Source: Tyzzerella sp963558545 (GTDB taxonomy: Bacteria; Bacillota; Clostridia; Lachnospirales; CAG-274). From it: DNA of 33,796 bases. Shown here piece by piece: positions 16,328-24,068 of the stretch; position 1 is the stretch's first letter, and every line of letters begins with the position of its first letter. The translations under genes were made by a program, and so were the position numbers. The DNA lies in assembly GCF_963558545.1 (NCBI RefSeq), contig NZ_CAUWHO010000021.1, positions 1-33,796 on the forward strand, in the 5' to 3' direction. The notes beneath the pieces were generated by a model. It did no database searches. It was not told the DNA's origin and saw only the letters and a program-made list of their open reading frames with translations.

Positions 16328-17369
16328 TATCTTCTATCCCCTCTTTTAAAGTCATAATCTCTATTTTTCTAAGCAAATCATAATCTAATGGTTCTTGTTT
16401 ATAGTTTACAAACTTATTTTTACCATAGTTATTATTTGTATTAACTTTAAATGTTTGTTCTGACCTTTTTTCCTTTTCTTCTTTTTTAGCTTTTATATAG
16501 CTTTCATATTCATTATCTAATCTTTTTATATCATCTAAAGATTTTACATTTTTGTCTTTCCAACGCTCTAATATAGATGTTGCATATTCAAAACTAGCCT
16601 TACCTGTTGTTACAATAGTTCTTATACAAGCTTCTTCTATAATAGTCATAGGCATTTTATATTCTAAAATCCATTTTTTCATAATTTCTTCTTCTTTTTT
16701 TATAGGAGCTCTGTTTAATATACCAAAAAATTTCATTATTTTTTTAAAATCGTTATTATAAACTTTTAAATATATTTCTACCTTTTCTAATGTGTCTATA
16801 TTATTTTCCCACCAATCTATTGCAACTTTTTCTATATAGTTAAGATTATTTTTACCATTTTCCATACAATATGTAAATAATACTGCTAAAATTTCTAAAG
16901 GCATACCATAATTTTCATACAAAGTTATTAATATTTTTCTATCTTGATAAGTTAAAGTTTTAGCTAATTTTTTTTCTGCTAATCTAAAAAGCTGTTGTAT
17001 TTCATCTGTCTGGCTATAAATAGTTATTTCTTCATCTGTATAAGTTTTATTTTGTTTACTTATTTCATTGTTATGTAGTATGCTATTTTTAAAGTCTTGA
17101 TCTTTTATTTCAAAAAATTTAATTTCTATTTTATTATCTATCTGCCTATAATATATAAGATTTTCTGCCTGCCAATATTCTAATGCTTTAACTATATCTG
17201 ATGCTAAAATATTTAAATCTTTAGATAGCTCATCTAAAGATAATTCCTCTCTATTTACAAACTTTTTTAATATATAAATGTATACTATAACAAAGCTAGG
17301 GTTTGATTTTATCATATATTTTTCTATAAATAAATTATATATAGGTACAAAAGAAAAATAATTATTCAT
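16320..17369 (-). CDS. DnaD-domain replication initiation protein
   Basis: A 349-residue protein of the DnaD/DnaB primosome family, which remodels DNA and bridges DnaA to the helicase loader. The N-terminal winged-helix part (1-about 95) contains LSLDELSKDLNILASDIVKAL. Two DnaD C-terminal-type domains follow: about 125-195, ending NYIEKVAIDWWENN, and about 205-275, ending FEYATSILERWKDKNVKSLDDI. A charged low-complexity tail (about 285-340) resembles the ssDNA-binding tails of this family. Both the YxxxVxxxW-type motifs are intact. It starts at ATG 17369 and is the first gene of the operon with the helicase loader. Confidence 0.88.
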   Translation of the reverse strand: MNNYFSFVPIYNLFIEKYMIKSNPSFVIVYIYILKKFVNREELSLDELSKDLNILASDIVKALEYWQAENLIYYRQIDNKIEIKFFEIKDQDFKNSILHNNEISKQNKTYTDEEITIYSQTDEIQQLFRLAEKKLAKTLTYQDRKILITLYENYGMPLEILAVLFTYCMENGKNNLNYIEKVAIDWWENNIDTLEKVEIYLKVYNNDFKKIMKFFGILNRAPIKKEEEIMKKWILEYKMPMTIIEEACIRTIVTTGKASFEYATSILERWKDKNVKSLDDIKRLDNEYESYIKAKKEEKEKRSEQTFKVNTNNNYGKNKFVNYKQEPLDYDLLRKIEIMTLKEGIEDND

Positions 17370-17514
17370 AACATTACCTCTTAAAAATTATTGATAATAA
17401 ATATAATAACATCTATAAATATAGTTTTCAATAATTTTATGAATAAATAATTAATAAATAGATAAATTTAATAAATAAGAAATACTTTTCATCTAAAATA
17501 AAAGGAGAATTTAT

Positions 17515-18075
17515 ATGAGTATCTTAGAAATAATTTTTATATCTATTAGCTTAGCTATGGATGCTTTTGCAGTTTCTATATCTAATGGTATGCTACTAAA
17601 AAAAATTAAAATATCATACGCACTAAAATTTGGTATATTTTTCGGTTTTTTTCAATTTATTATGCCTATAATAGGATACTATTTAACCAACTTATTAGGA
17701 GAAGAAATATTAAAATTTAATCATTTTATAGCATTTATACTATTAAATACTATTGGCTTTAAAATGATTATAAATACCTTTAAAAAAGAAAAAAATAATA
17801 TTTACAATGATAAAAATATTTTATCTATAAAAAATTTGACCGTTTTAGCTATTGCCACAAGTATAGATGCTTTAGCTGTTGGAGTTAGCTTTTTTGTTAT
17901 AAATTTAGATATTTTTAGACCATCTTTAATAATTGGAATAGTAGCTTTTATATTTTCTTTTATAGGAGCTTTAATTGGTAAAAAAATTGGTGGTTTGTTA
18001 TCTAAAAATACCGAAAGAATTGGAGGCTTAATACTTATAATTATTGGCTTTAAAATTTTTATAGAACATTTGTAA
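17515..18075 (+). CDS. mntP: MntP-type manganese efflux pump
   Basis: A 186-residue six-helix membrane protein of the MntP (DUF204) family that exports manganese. The two repeats each carry the conserved Asp motif: SLAMDAFAVSISNGM (about 13-27) and ATSIDALAVGVSF (about 119-131). The helix pattern and C-terminal GGLILIIIGFKIFIEHL are typical. Start ATG 17515 follows AAGGAGA. The 145-base upstream region shows no yybP-ykoY manganese riboswitch that I can recognise. It is followed by dgt 69 bases later. Confidence 0.93.
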   Translation: MSILEIIFISISLAMDAFAVSISNGMLLKKIKISYALKFGIFFGFFQFIMPIIGYYLTNLLGEEILKFNHFIAFILLNTIGFKMIINTFKKEKNNIYNDKNILSIKNLTVLAIATSIDALAVGVSFFVINLDIFRPSLIIGIVAFIFSFIGALIGKKIGGLLSKNTERIGGLILIIIGFKIFIEHL

Positions 18076-18144
18076 AAAATAAAAGGATTTATGCTATATA
18101 TGTAAAATAAAATAATATATAGTAAAATATTTAGGAGGTGTTTT

Positions 18145-19131
18145 ATGACTATTAGATTAAAAAAAGAAAAGATAGAAAATCAAATATTAAGTGATTTTGC
18201 AATCAAAAGTAAAGATAGTTTAGGTCGCTTAAAGTTTGAAGAAGAATGTGACATTAGAACTTGCTTTCAAAGAGATAGAGACCGTATTATACATAGTAAG
18301 GCATTTAGAAGGCTTATGCATAAAACACAAGTTTTTATATCTCCTGAAGGCGACCATTTTAGAACAAGAATAACACACACTTTAGAGGTTGCTCAAATAG
18401 CAAGAACAATAGCTAGTGCATTATTTTTAAACGAAGATTTAACAGAGGCAATAGCATTAGGCCACGACTTAGGGCATACACCTTTTGGACATCTTGGAGA
18501 AGATGTTTTAAATGAGCTACTACAGGAAGGGTTTCATCACAACGAACAAAGTGTAAGAGTTATTCAAAAAATAGAAAAAAACGGCTTAGGACTTAATTTA
18601 ACAAAAGAAGTGCTAGACGGCATATTAAATCATCGTGGGAGATGCAACCCATCTACATTAGAAGGAAAAATTGTACAAATTTCAGATAAAATAGCCTACA
18701 TAAACCACGATATAGATGACGCTATAAGAGCTGGAATATTAAAACATAGCGATTTACCTAGACAATGCCTTGATGTATTAGGAGAAACACCAAAAGAAAT
18801 AATAAATTTTTTAATACGTGATATAATAAAAAATAGCTCAAATAAAAATGATATTATTATGACAAAAGAAATTAAAGCTTGTATGTATACTCTTAGAAAA
18901 TTTTTATTTGATAATGTATATACAACAGGTGTTTTAGCAGAAGAGAGAAAAAACTATAAATCTATGCTTGAAGAAATATATCATTACTACTATAAAAATT
19001 TTGAAAAAGTACCTCAAGAATTTGCTAATATATGCAAAACAGGAGAAACTAAAGAACGAGCTATATGTGATTATATAGCTGGTATGACAGATAGATATGC
19101 TATTAAAATTTATGAAAAAATAAATTTATAA
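18145..19131 (+). CDS. dgt: Deoxyguanosinetriphosphate triphosphohydrolase-like HD protein
   Basis: A 328-residue HD-domain enzyme expected to split dNTPs into nucleoside and triphosphate. Metal ligands are visible as H78 (ITHTLEVAQ), H107-D108 and H111 (ALGHDLGHTPFGH), with a later D in INHDIDDAIRAG. The N-terminus has the family block HSKAFRRLMHKTQVF and the region HHNEQSVRVI. The length matches the shorter Firmicute type rather than the 500-residue enterobacterial Dgt. ATG 18145 has an AGGAGGTG site. It stands directly upstream of dnaG-rpoD, a common clostridial order, but those two have their own promoters. Confidence 0.93.
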   Translation: MTIRLKKEKIENQILSDFAIKSKDSLGRLKFEEECDIRTCFQRDRDRIIHSKAFRRLMHKTQVFISPEGDHFRTRITHTLEVAQIARTIASALFLNEDLTEAIALGHDLGHTPFGHLGEDVLNELLQEGFHHNEQSVRVIQKIEKNGLGLNLTKEVLDGILNHRGRCNPSTLEGKIVQISDKIAYINHDIDDAIRAGILKHSDLPRQCLDVLGETPKEIINFLIRDIIKNSSNKNDIIMTKEIKACMYTLRKFLFDNVYTTGVLAEERKNYKSMLEEIYHYYYKNFEKVPQEFANICKTGETKERAICDYIAGMTDRYAIKIYEKINL

Positions 19132-19148
19132 TAAAGACTTATAAAGGT

Positions 19149-19177
19149 AAAGGATTTTTTTAACTCTTGTCGAATAA
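19149..19177 (+). promoter_or_regulatory. Sigma-H-type promoter of dnaG-rpoD
   Basis: AAAGGATTT at 19149-19157 is a full match to RnAGGAwww; an 11-nt spacer leads to GTCGAATAA at 19169-19177, a full match to RnnGAATww. It overlaps TTGTCGAA, the Spo0A box. The dnaG-sigA operon of Bacillus subtilis is known to carry a sigma-H promoter, so the match agrees with biology known elsewhere. Confidence 0.7.
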
Positions 19178-19196
19178 GTATAATAAAGAATATAAT
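19167..19196 (+). promoter_or_regulatory. Overlapping sigma-A promoter of dnaG-rpoD
   Basis: TTGTCG at 19167-19172, 18-base spacer, perfect TATAAT at 19191-19196. Its -35 overlaps the sigma-H -10, so the two polymerase forms would compete, and a Spo0A-like protein bound to TTGTCGAA would affect both. Confidence 0.55.
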
Positions 19197-19235
19197 ATAT
19201 ATTATTGTAAAAAATAAATGGAGAAAGTATATTTT

Positions 19236-20987
19236 ATGAGATATTCTGATGATGTTATAGAGGATATTAGGTTTGGTAATGATATTGTAGAAGTTATAAA
19301 TGGCTATACTTCTTTAAAGCAACGTGGTAGCTCTTATGTGGGGCTATGTCCTTTTCATAAAGAAAACACACCATCTTTTTCTGTTAGTCCAGATAAACAG
19401 CTTTATCATTGTTTTGGATGTGGTGCATCTGGTACAGTTTATAATTTTATTATGGATATAGAAAACTATGACTTTTTAGATGCTATAACTTACTTAGCTA
19501 ATAGAATAAATTACCCTTTGCCAGAGCCTAATGGTAGTTTTGATAACTCTTTAACAGAAAAAAAACAAATTCTATATGATATACACAAGATAGTTGCTAA
19601 AAAGTTTTATGAAAACTTATCAAACCCTCAAGCACAAATTGCTAACGATTATTTAGATAAACGTGGTATAAATAGAAATACACGTATAAAATTTGGACTT
19701 GGATATTCTCTTTTTAAAAAAGATGATATATACACCTTTTTAAAACAAAAAGGATATAATGATGAGCTTATTTTGGAAAGTGGTCTTGTTATAAAAACCA
19801 AAAACAACTTATTTTTTGATAGATTTTTTGGTAGGGTAATGTTCCCTATTATAGATGTTCAAGGTAGAATTATAGGATTTGGTGGTAGAGATTTAACATC
19901 TAGTAAAACTTCCCCTAAATATCTAAATTCTCCCGACACACTTATATTTAATAAAAGTTATAATCTATACAGTATAAATATTGCTAAAAATAATAAAAAT
20001 AAAGAGCTTATCTTAGTAGAAGGTTATATGGACGTTATAGCTCTTTGTCAAGTGGGTATAAATAATGTTGTTGCATCTTTAGGTACCGCTTTTAACGAAA
20101 ATCATATAAAATTATTAAAAAAGTATGCAAATAAAGTTATAACTTTATTTGATAGCGATGATGCTGGCATTAAAGCAACTCTTAGAGCTATCCCTATACT
20201 AGTAGAAAATGGTATAAATGTTAGAGTAGCTCAAGTAAAAGATGCAAAAGACCCAGATGAATATATATCCAAATTTGGAGCTAATAGCTTTACACAATTT
20301 CTAAATAATGCTAAAAGTTACATATCATTTCAAATTATCCAAAAAATGAAAGATTATAACATAAATGACCCTATACAAAAAATAGACTTTACAAAAGAAG
20401 TTTCCAAAATTATTTCTGCCCTTTCTAGCCCTGTAGAAAGAGATGTTTTTATTAATGAGGCTAGCCAAATAACTAAAATATCTAAAGACGCAATATATGA
20501 AGAAGTTAATAGTATTTTATCTCATAATAACAACACTTTTAAAGTAACTAATAAAAAGCCCAAAAAAAACATTAATAATAACAAATTAGATGAAGCAAGA
20601 CAAAGCATATTATATATTTTAGCTACTAATATTAATATTTATAATATATTAAAAAACTACATCACTCCTGATGATTTTTTAGACGATGTATATATAAAAC
20701 TTGCAAACTTAATTTTTGAGCTAAATGAAAAAAATCAACCTATATATCCTGCAGAAATAACTCTAAAATTTGAAAATACTGAAGAACAACAAAAAGTTTC
20801 TAAAGTATTTATGTTAAAAGTAGATTTTTCTAATAGCGATAATTTAGAAAAAGTTATAAATGACCAAATTAAAATTATAAAAAAATCATATTTTAATAAA
20901 ATAATTTCAGAAAATAAAAATTTAGAAAAGGTTGAAAAAGCATTAAAAGATAATAAAACATTTGATAAATTATATATTAATATTTAA
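19236..20987 (+). CDS. dnaG: DNA primase
   Basis: Makes the RNA primers for replication. The 583-residue protein has the CHC2 zinc site C38-x2-H41 ... C59-x2-C62, the catalytic core (about 120-240), and the Toprim domain with ELILVEGYMDVI and TLFDSDDAGI (about 255-310). The C-terminal helicase-interaction domain (about 430-583) is divergent and Asn/Lys-rich. I choose ATG 19236, giving the standard MRYSDDVIEDIR, because TGGAGAAAG precedes it; the ATG at 19218 would have no ribosome site. It is the first gene of the dnaG-rpoD operon, 20 bases from rpoD. Confidence 0.95.
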   Translation: MRYSDDVIEDIRFGNDIVEVINGYTSLKQRGSSYVGLCPFHKENTPSFSVSPDKQLYHCFGCGASGTVYNFIMDIENYDFLDAITYLANRINYPLPEPNGSFDNSLTEKKQILYDIHKIVAKKFYENLSNPQAQIANDYLDKRGINRNTRIKFGLGYSLFKKDDIYTFLKQKGYNDELILESGLVIKTKNNLFFDRFFGRVMFPIIDVQGRIIGFGGRDLTSSKTSPKYLNSPDTLIFNKSYNLYSINIAKNNKNKELILVEGYMDVIALCQVGINNVVASLGTAFNENHIKLLKKYANKVITLFDSDDAGIKATLRAIPILVENGINVRVAQVKDAKDPDEYISKFGANSFTQFLNNAKSYISFQIIQKMKDYNINDPIQKIDFTKEVSKIISALSSPVERDVFINEASQITKISKDAIYEEVNSILSHNNNTFKVTNKKPKKNINNNKLDEARQSILYILATNINIYNILKNYITPDDFLDDVYIKLANLIFELNEKNQPIYPAEITLKFENTEEQQKVSKVFMLKVDFSNSDNLEKVINDQIKIIKKSYFNKIISENKNLEKVEKALKDNKTFDKLYINI

Positions 20988-21007
20988 TTTTGAAAGGAAG
21001 AAAAAAA

Positions 21008-22153
21008 TTGAAAACATTAGATGAAGCTTTATTTACTAGTAAAATTAAAGAGCTTATTTCTTTAGGTAAAAAGAAAAAAGGCATCATAAAATATAAAGAT
21101 ATGATGAAAATTTTATCTGATATGGACCTAGACCCAGAGCATTTAGATAAAATCTATGAATATCTGGAGGCTCAAAATATAGAAGTTATTGATATAACTT
21201 TAATGGATGATAATAAAGAAGACGTTATTATGGATTCTTTAGATGATATAGATGGACTAGATTCTTTAGAAAATATTGAAAACTTTGAAAAAGATATAGA
21301 CCTAACCCTTATAGATGCTAGTATAAATATAGATGACCACGTTAGAATGTATCTAAAAGAAATAGGTAAAGTTGACCTTCTTAGTCCAGATGAAGAGATG
21401 GAACTTGCTAAAAGAATGTCAGATGGAGATGAAATTGCAAAAAAACGATTAGCAGAAGCTAACCTTAGATTAGTTGTTAGTATTGCTAAAAGATACGTTG
21501 GTAGAGGTATGTTATTTTTAGACCTTATACAAGAAGGTAACTTAGGACTTATAAAGGCTGTAGAAAAATTTGATTATAAAAAAGGGTTTAAGTTTAGTAC
21601 TTATGCTACTTGGTGGATAAGACAAGCTATTACAAGAGCTATTGCAGACCAAGCTAGAACAATAAGAATACCTGTTCATATGGTAGAAACTATTAATAAA
21701 CTTATCCGTATATCTAGGCAACTTTTACAAGAACTTGGTAGAGAACCTTCTGATGAAGAACTTGCTAAAGAAATGGATATGCCTATAGAAAAAGTTAGAG
21801 AAATAAGAAAAATTGCTCAAGAACCTGTATCTTTAGAAACTCCTATTGGTGAGGAAGAAGATAGCCACCTTGGTGATTTTATACCAGATGAAGATGTTCC
21901 AGCACCTGCAGATGCTGCTGCATTTACATTATTAAAAGAACAGCTTATAGAAGTTTTAGACACTCTTACAGACCGTGAAGAAAAGGTTTTAAGATTAAGG
22001 TTTGGTCTTGATGATGGTAGAGCTAGAACTTTAGAAGAAGTTGGTAAAGAATTTAACGTTACTAGAGAAAGAATTAGACAAATAGAAGCAAAAGCGTTAA
22101 GAAAACTTAGACATCCTAGTAGAAGTAAAAAACTTAGAGATTATTTAGAATAG
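21008..22153 (+). CDS. rpoD: RNA polymerase primary sigma factor SigA
   Basis: The housekeeping sigma factor, 381 residues, normal for Firmicutes. Region 1.1 (1-about 70) has TSKIKELISLGKKKKGIIKYKDMM; then region 1.2 DDHVRMYLKEIGKV, region 2 with ANLRLVVSIAKRYVGRGM and FSTYATWWIRQAITRAI, region 3 (PVHMVETINKL onward), and region 4.2 TLEEVGKEFNVTRERIRQIE. I choose TTG 21008 because AAAGGAAG lies just before it; a TTG at 20990 would overlap that site. It ends in a long palindromic terminator whose left arm contains the last codons. Confidence 0.96.
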   Translation: MKTLDEALFTSKIKELISLGKKKKGIIKYKDMMKILSDMDLDPEHLDKIYEYLEAQNIEVIDITLMDDNKEDVIMDSLDDIDGLDSLENIENFEKDIDLTLIDASINIDDHVRMYLKEIGKVDLLSPDEEMELAKRMSDGDEIAKKRLAEANLRLVVSIAKRYVGRGMLFLDLIQEGNLGLIKAVEKFDYKKGFKFSTYATWWIRQAITRAIADQARTIRIPVHMVETINKLIRISRQLLQELGREPSDEELAKEMDMPIEKVREIRKIAQEPVSLETPIGEEEDSHLGDFIPDEDVPAPADAAAFTLLKEQLIEVLDTLTDREEKVLRLRFGLDDGRARTLEEVGKEFNVTRERIRQIEAKALRKLRHPSRSKKLRDYLE

Positions 22154-22199
22154 AATAAAAGACTTAGTTTATAAACTAAGTCTTTTATTCTATTCTAAA
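22144..22199. terminator. Bidirectional terminator between rpoD and the fucose cluster
   Basis: A perfect palindrome of 56 bases (half-site core AATAAAAGACTTAGTTTAT) with no dedicated loop. It contains the rpoD stop at 22151 and the fucO stop at 22195, so both coding ends are part of the hairpin. Confidence 0.9.
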
Positions 22200-23147
22200 T
22201 TAAGCTTTCATATAATTTAACAATATCTTCTACACAAGTATCTTTAGGGTTACCTGGTCTACAAGCATCGTCAAAAGCAGACTGAGCTAAAAATGAAATA
22301 TCTTCTTTTTTAACGATTTGTTTTAAATCACTAGGTATACCAACATCAGTAGATAGTTGTCTAACGGCATCTATTGCAGCTTTTCTATATTCGTCTTGTG
22401 TCATATTTTCAACACCCTCAACACCCATAGCTTTAGCTATTTCTCTATATTTTTCACCAGTACATTCTGCATTATATTCCATAATAGTAGGTAAAATAAT
22501 AGCATTAGCTACACCGTGAGGAGTGTCATAAAATGCACCCAATGGTTGTGCCATAGAATGTACTAATCCAAGTCCTACATTTGAAAATCCCATACCAGCA
22601 ATGTATTGTCCAAGAGCCATTTGTTCTCTACCTTCTGCTTTATTATCACAAGCATCTCTTAAAGATTTAGCAATAATCTCAATAGCTTTAATATGGAACA
22701 TATCTGTCATTTCCCAAGCAGCTTTTGTAATATATCCCTCTATGGCGTGAGTTAAAGCGTCCATACCAGTAGAAGCAGTAAGTCCTTTTGGCATACTACT
22801 CATCATATCTGGGTTATTAGAAATAATACCAAAAGCTTTAGCAGTATCAATAGATGAACCACCACCAATAGCTACTATACAATCTGCTCCAGAATTTTTA
22901 AAAGCCTCCACCCCTTCTTTAACGTTTTCAATTGTAGGGTTAGCTTTTATTTTAGAGTAAACCTCATAAGATATACTATTTTCATCTAATATATCTGTTA
23001 CTTTAGATGTTACATTAAATTTAATTAAGTCTGGGTCACTACAAACAAAACATTTTTTAAAACCTTTATTTTTTACTTCATTAGCAATCTCTTTAATAGC
23101 TCTTTCCTGTGATAAGAAATTTCATTTAGAACTATTCTGTTATACAT
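22195..23147 (-). pseudogene. fucO: Broken lactaldehyde reductase (FucO), frameshift plus internal deletion
   Basis: FucO is the iron-dependent reductase that turns L-lactaldehyde into 1,2-propanediol. ATG 23147 (site AGGAGG) starts the expected MYNRIVLNEISYH, but by about 23100-23115 the homology moves to another frame (AIKEIANEVKNKGFKKCF), where one G seems lost from a GKG-type turn. That frame then reads normally through KNSGADCIVAIGGGSSIDTAKA to GIISNNP, and jumps to DMMSSMPKGLTASTGMDALTHA. Compared with E. coli FucO about 65 residues are gone in frame, including the IPTTAGTAAEV nucleotide-binding segment. The iron-binding Asp/His in MDALTHA and the later part (GLGLVHSMAQPLGAFYDTPHG) remain. 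Two separate lesions argue for a real pseudogene. Confidence 0.88.
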
Positions 23148-23215
23148 AATTTAACCTCCTAGTAATCTTTAAAAATATTTTTAAATTTATATTATAAATA
23201 TTATGTAAATATTTA

Positions 23216-23902
23216 TTAGCTATATTTTTTATATCCTGGGTGTCTACCAGTAACACCATAAAAGCTTCTAAGCTCTATTAATTTGTCTATATTTTCTTTA
23301 GCAACCTCTTCTTCTCCACCTAATAATCTAGCATTTAAGCTTATTTTAGCAAAAAGCTCTAATGTTTCCATTTTATAGTAGGCAGTTATTAAATCTGTAC
23401 CTACTGCTAAAGCTCCGTGATTTTTTAATAATATAACGTCGTGGTCTGCTAAAAATGGAGCTATGGCCTCTGGTACTTCATTTGTTGAAGGTGTACAATA
23501 AGGAGTAATAGGTATAGAACCTAAAGCAACTATTGTTTCTATCATTGTATATTTATCTAAAGGCACATTAGCAACAGCAAATCCAGTAGCAGTCGGTGGA
23601 TGTGCGTGAACAACAGCACCTACGTCTTCTCTTTCTATGTAGCATCTTAAATGCATTTTTATTTCAGAAGATGGTTTATAATTGCCAATAGCTTCTATAA
23701 TATTTGCATCTTTATCTATTCTTACAAGTTTTTCTGGAGTTATAAAACTTTTGCTTATTCCTGTTGGAGTTGCTAAAAATGTACCGTCATCAAGCTTAAC
23801 AGTAACATTACCATCATTAGCTGCTACCCACCCTAATTGCCACATTTTATGGCAAACATCACAAATTTGTTCTCTTATTTCCATATAACTTAAATTTTCC
23901 AT
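23216..23902 (-). CDS. fucA: L-fuculose-1-phosphate aldolase
   Basis: A class II zinc aldolase that splits L-fuculose-1-phosphate into DHAP and L-lactaldehyde. The 228-residue protein has the expected residues E80, H99 and H101 (VVHAHPP) and H162 (LLKNHGAL), each seven positions after the E. coli FucA residues E73, H92, H94 and H155. The substrate-loop block SGN/TGIS appears as DGNVTVKLDDG and TPTGISKS. I choose ATG 23902 (MENLSYMEIREQ) because AGGAGGG lies just upstream. It follows the kinase gene after an unusually long 166-base gap that contains periodic TTGTTA repeats, so it may also be transcribed separately. Confidence 0.93.
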   Translation of the reverse strand: MENLSYMEIREQICDVCHKMWQLGWVAANDGNVTVKLDDGTFLATPTGISKSFITPEKLVRIDKDANIIEAIGNYKPSSEIKMHLRCYIEREDVGAVVHAHPPTATGFAVANVPLDKYTMIETIVALGSIPITPYCTPSTNEVPEAIAPFLADHDVILLKNHGALAVGTDLITAYYKMETLELFAKISLNARLLGGEEEVAKENIDKLIELRSFYGVTGRHPGYKKYS

Positions 23903-23984
23903 TTTTTCCCTCCTGTAGTTATTTAACAAACTTTTGCAACTCTAATAATAAAACCACTTCCATAATTACAATTTATTGGATTAA

Positions 23985-24030
23985 TTGTTAAAATCATCTC
24001 ATTTTTGTTAATTTCAAAAGTTAGTTGTTA
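23985..24030. repeat. Three TTGTTA hexamers at exact 20-base spacing upstream of fucA
   Basis: TTGTTA occurs at 23985-23990, 24005-24010 and 24025-24030 on the plus strand, 83 to 128 bases before the fucA start. Direct repeats about two helical turns apart are typical of AraC-family operators, and an AraC-type gene belongs to this locus. The hexamer is AT-rich, so chance is possible, and I do not see it upstream of fucI. Confidence 0.4.
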
Positions 24031-24068
24031 GTTATTATCTAGTCATTTATTTTTATAATTATATGATA

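Noticed and set aside
17370..17514. yybP-ykoY manganese riboswitch before mntP
   Set aside because: The gap is AT-rich and lacks the conserved paired loops of that RNA; only a ribosome site is clear.
20990..21007. TTG 20990 as rpoD start
   Set aside because: It overlaps the AAAGGAAG ribosome site, which is correctly placed for TTG 21008 instead.
22195..22911. Functional short alcohol dehydrogenase of 238 residues from GTG 22911
   Set aside because: That GTG is an internal Val codon of fucO (GVEAFKNSGAD), and the frame continues upstream with clear FucO homology to a frameshift.
23919..23963. 14-codon frame MEVVLLLELQKFVK before fucA
   Set aside because: No ribosome site and too short to judge; its end precedes the fucA site by only a few bases, so it could couple translation, but nothing supports it.
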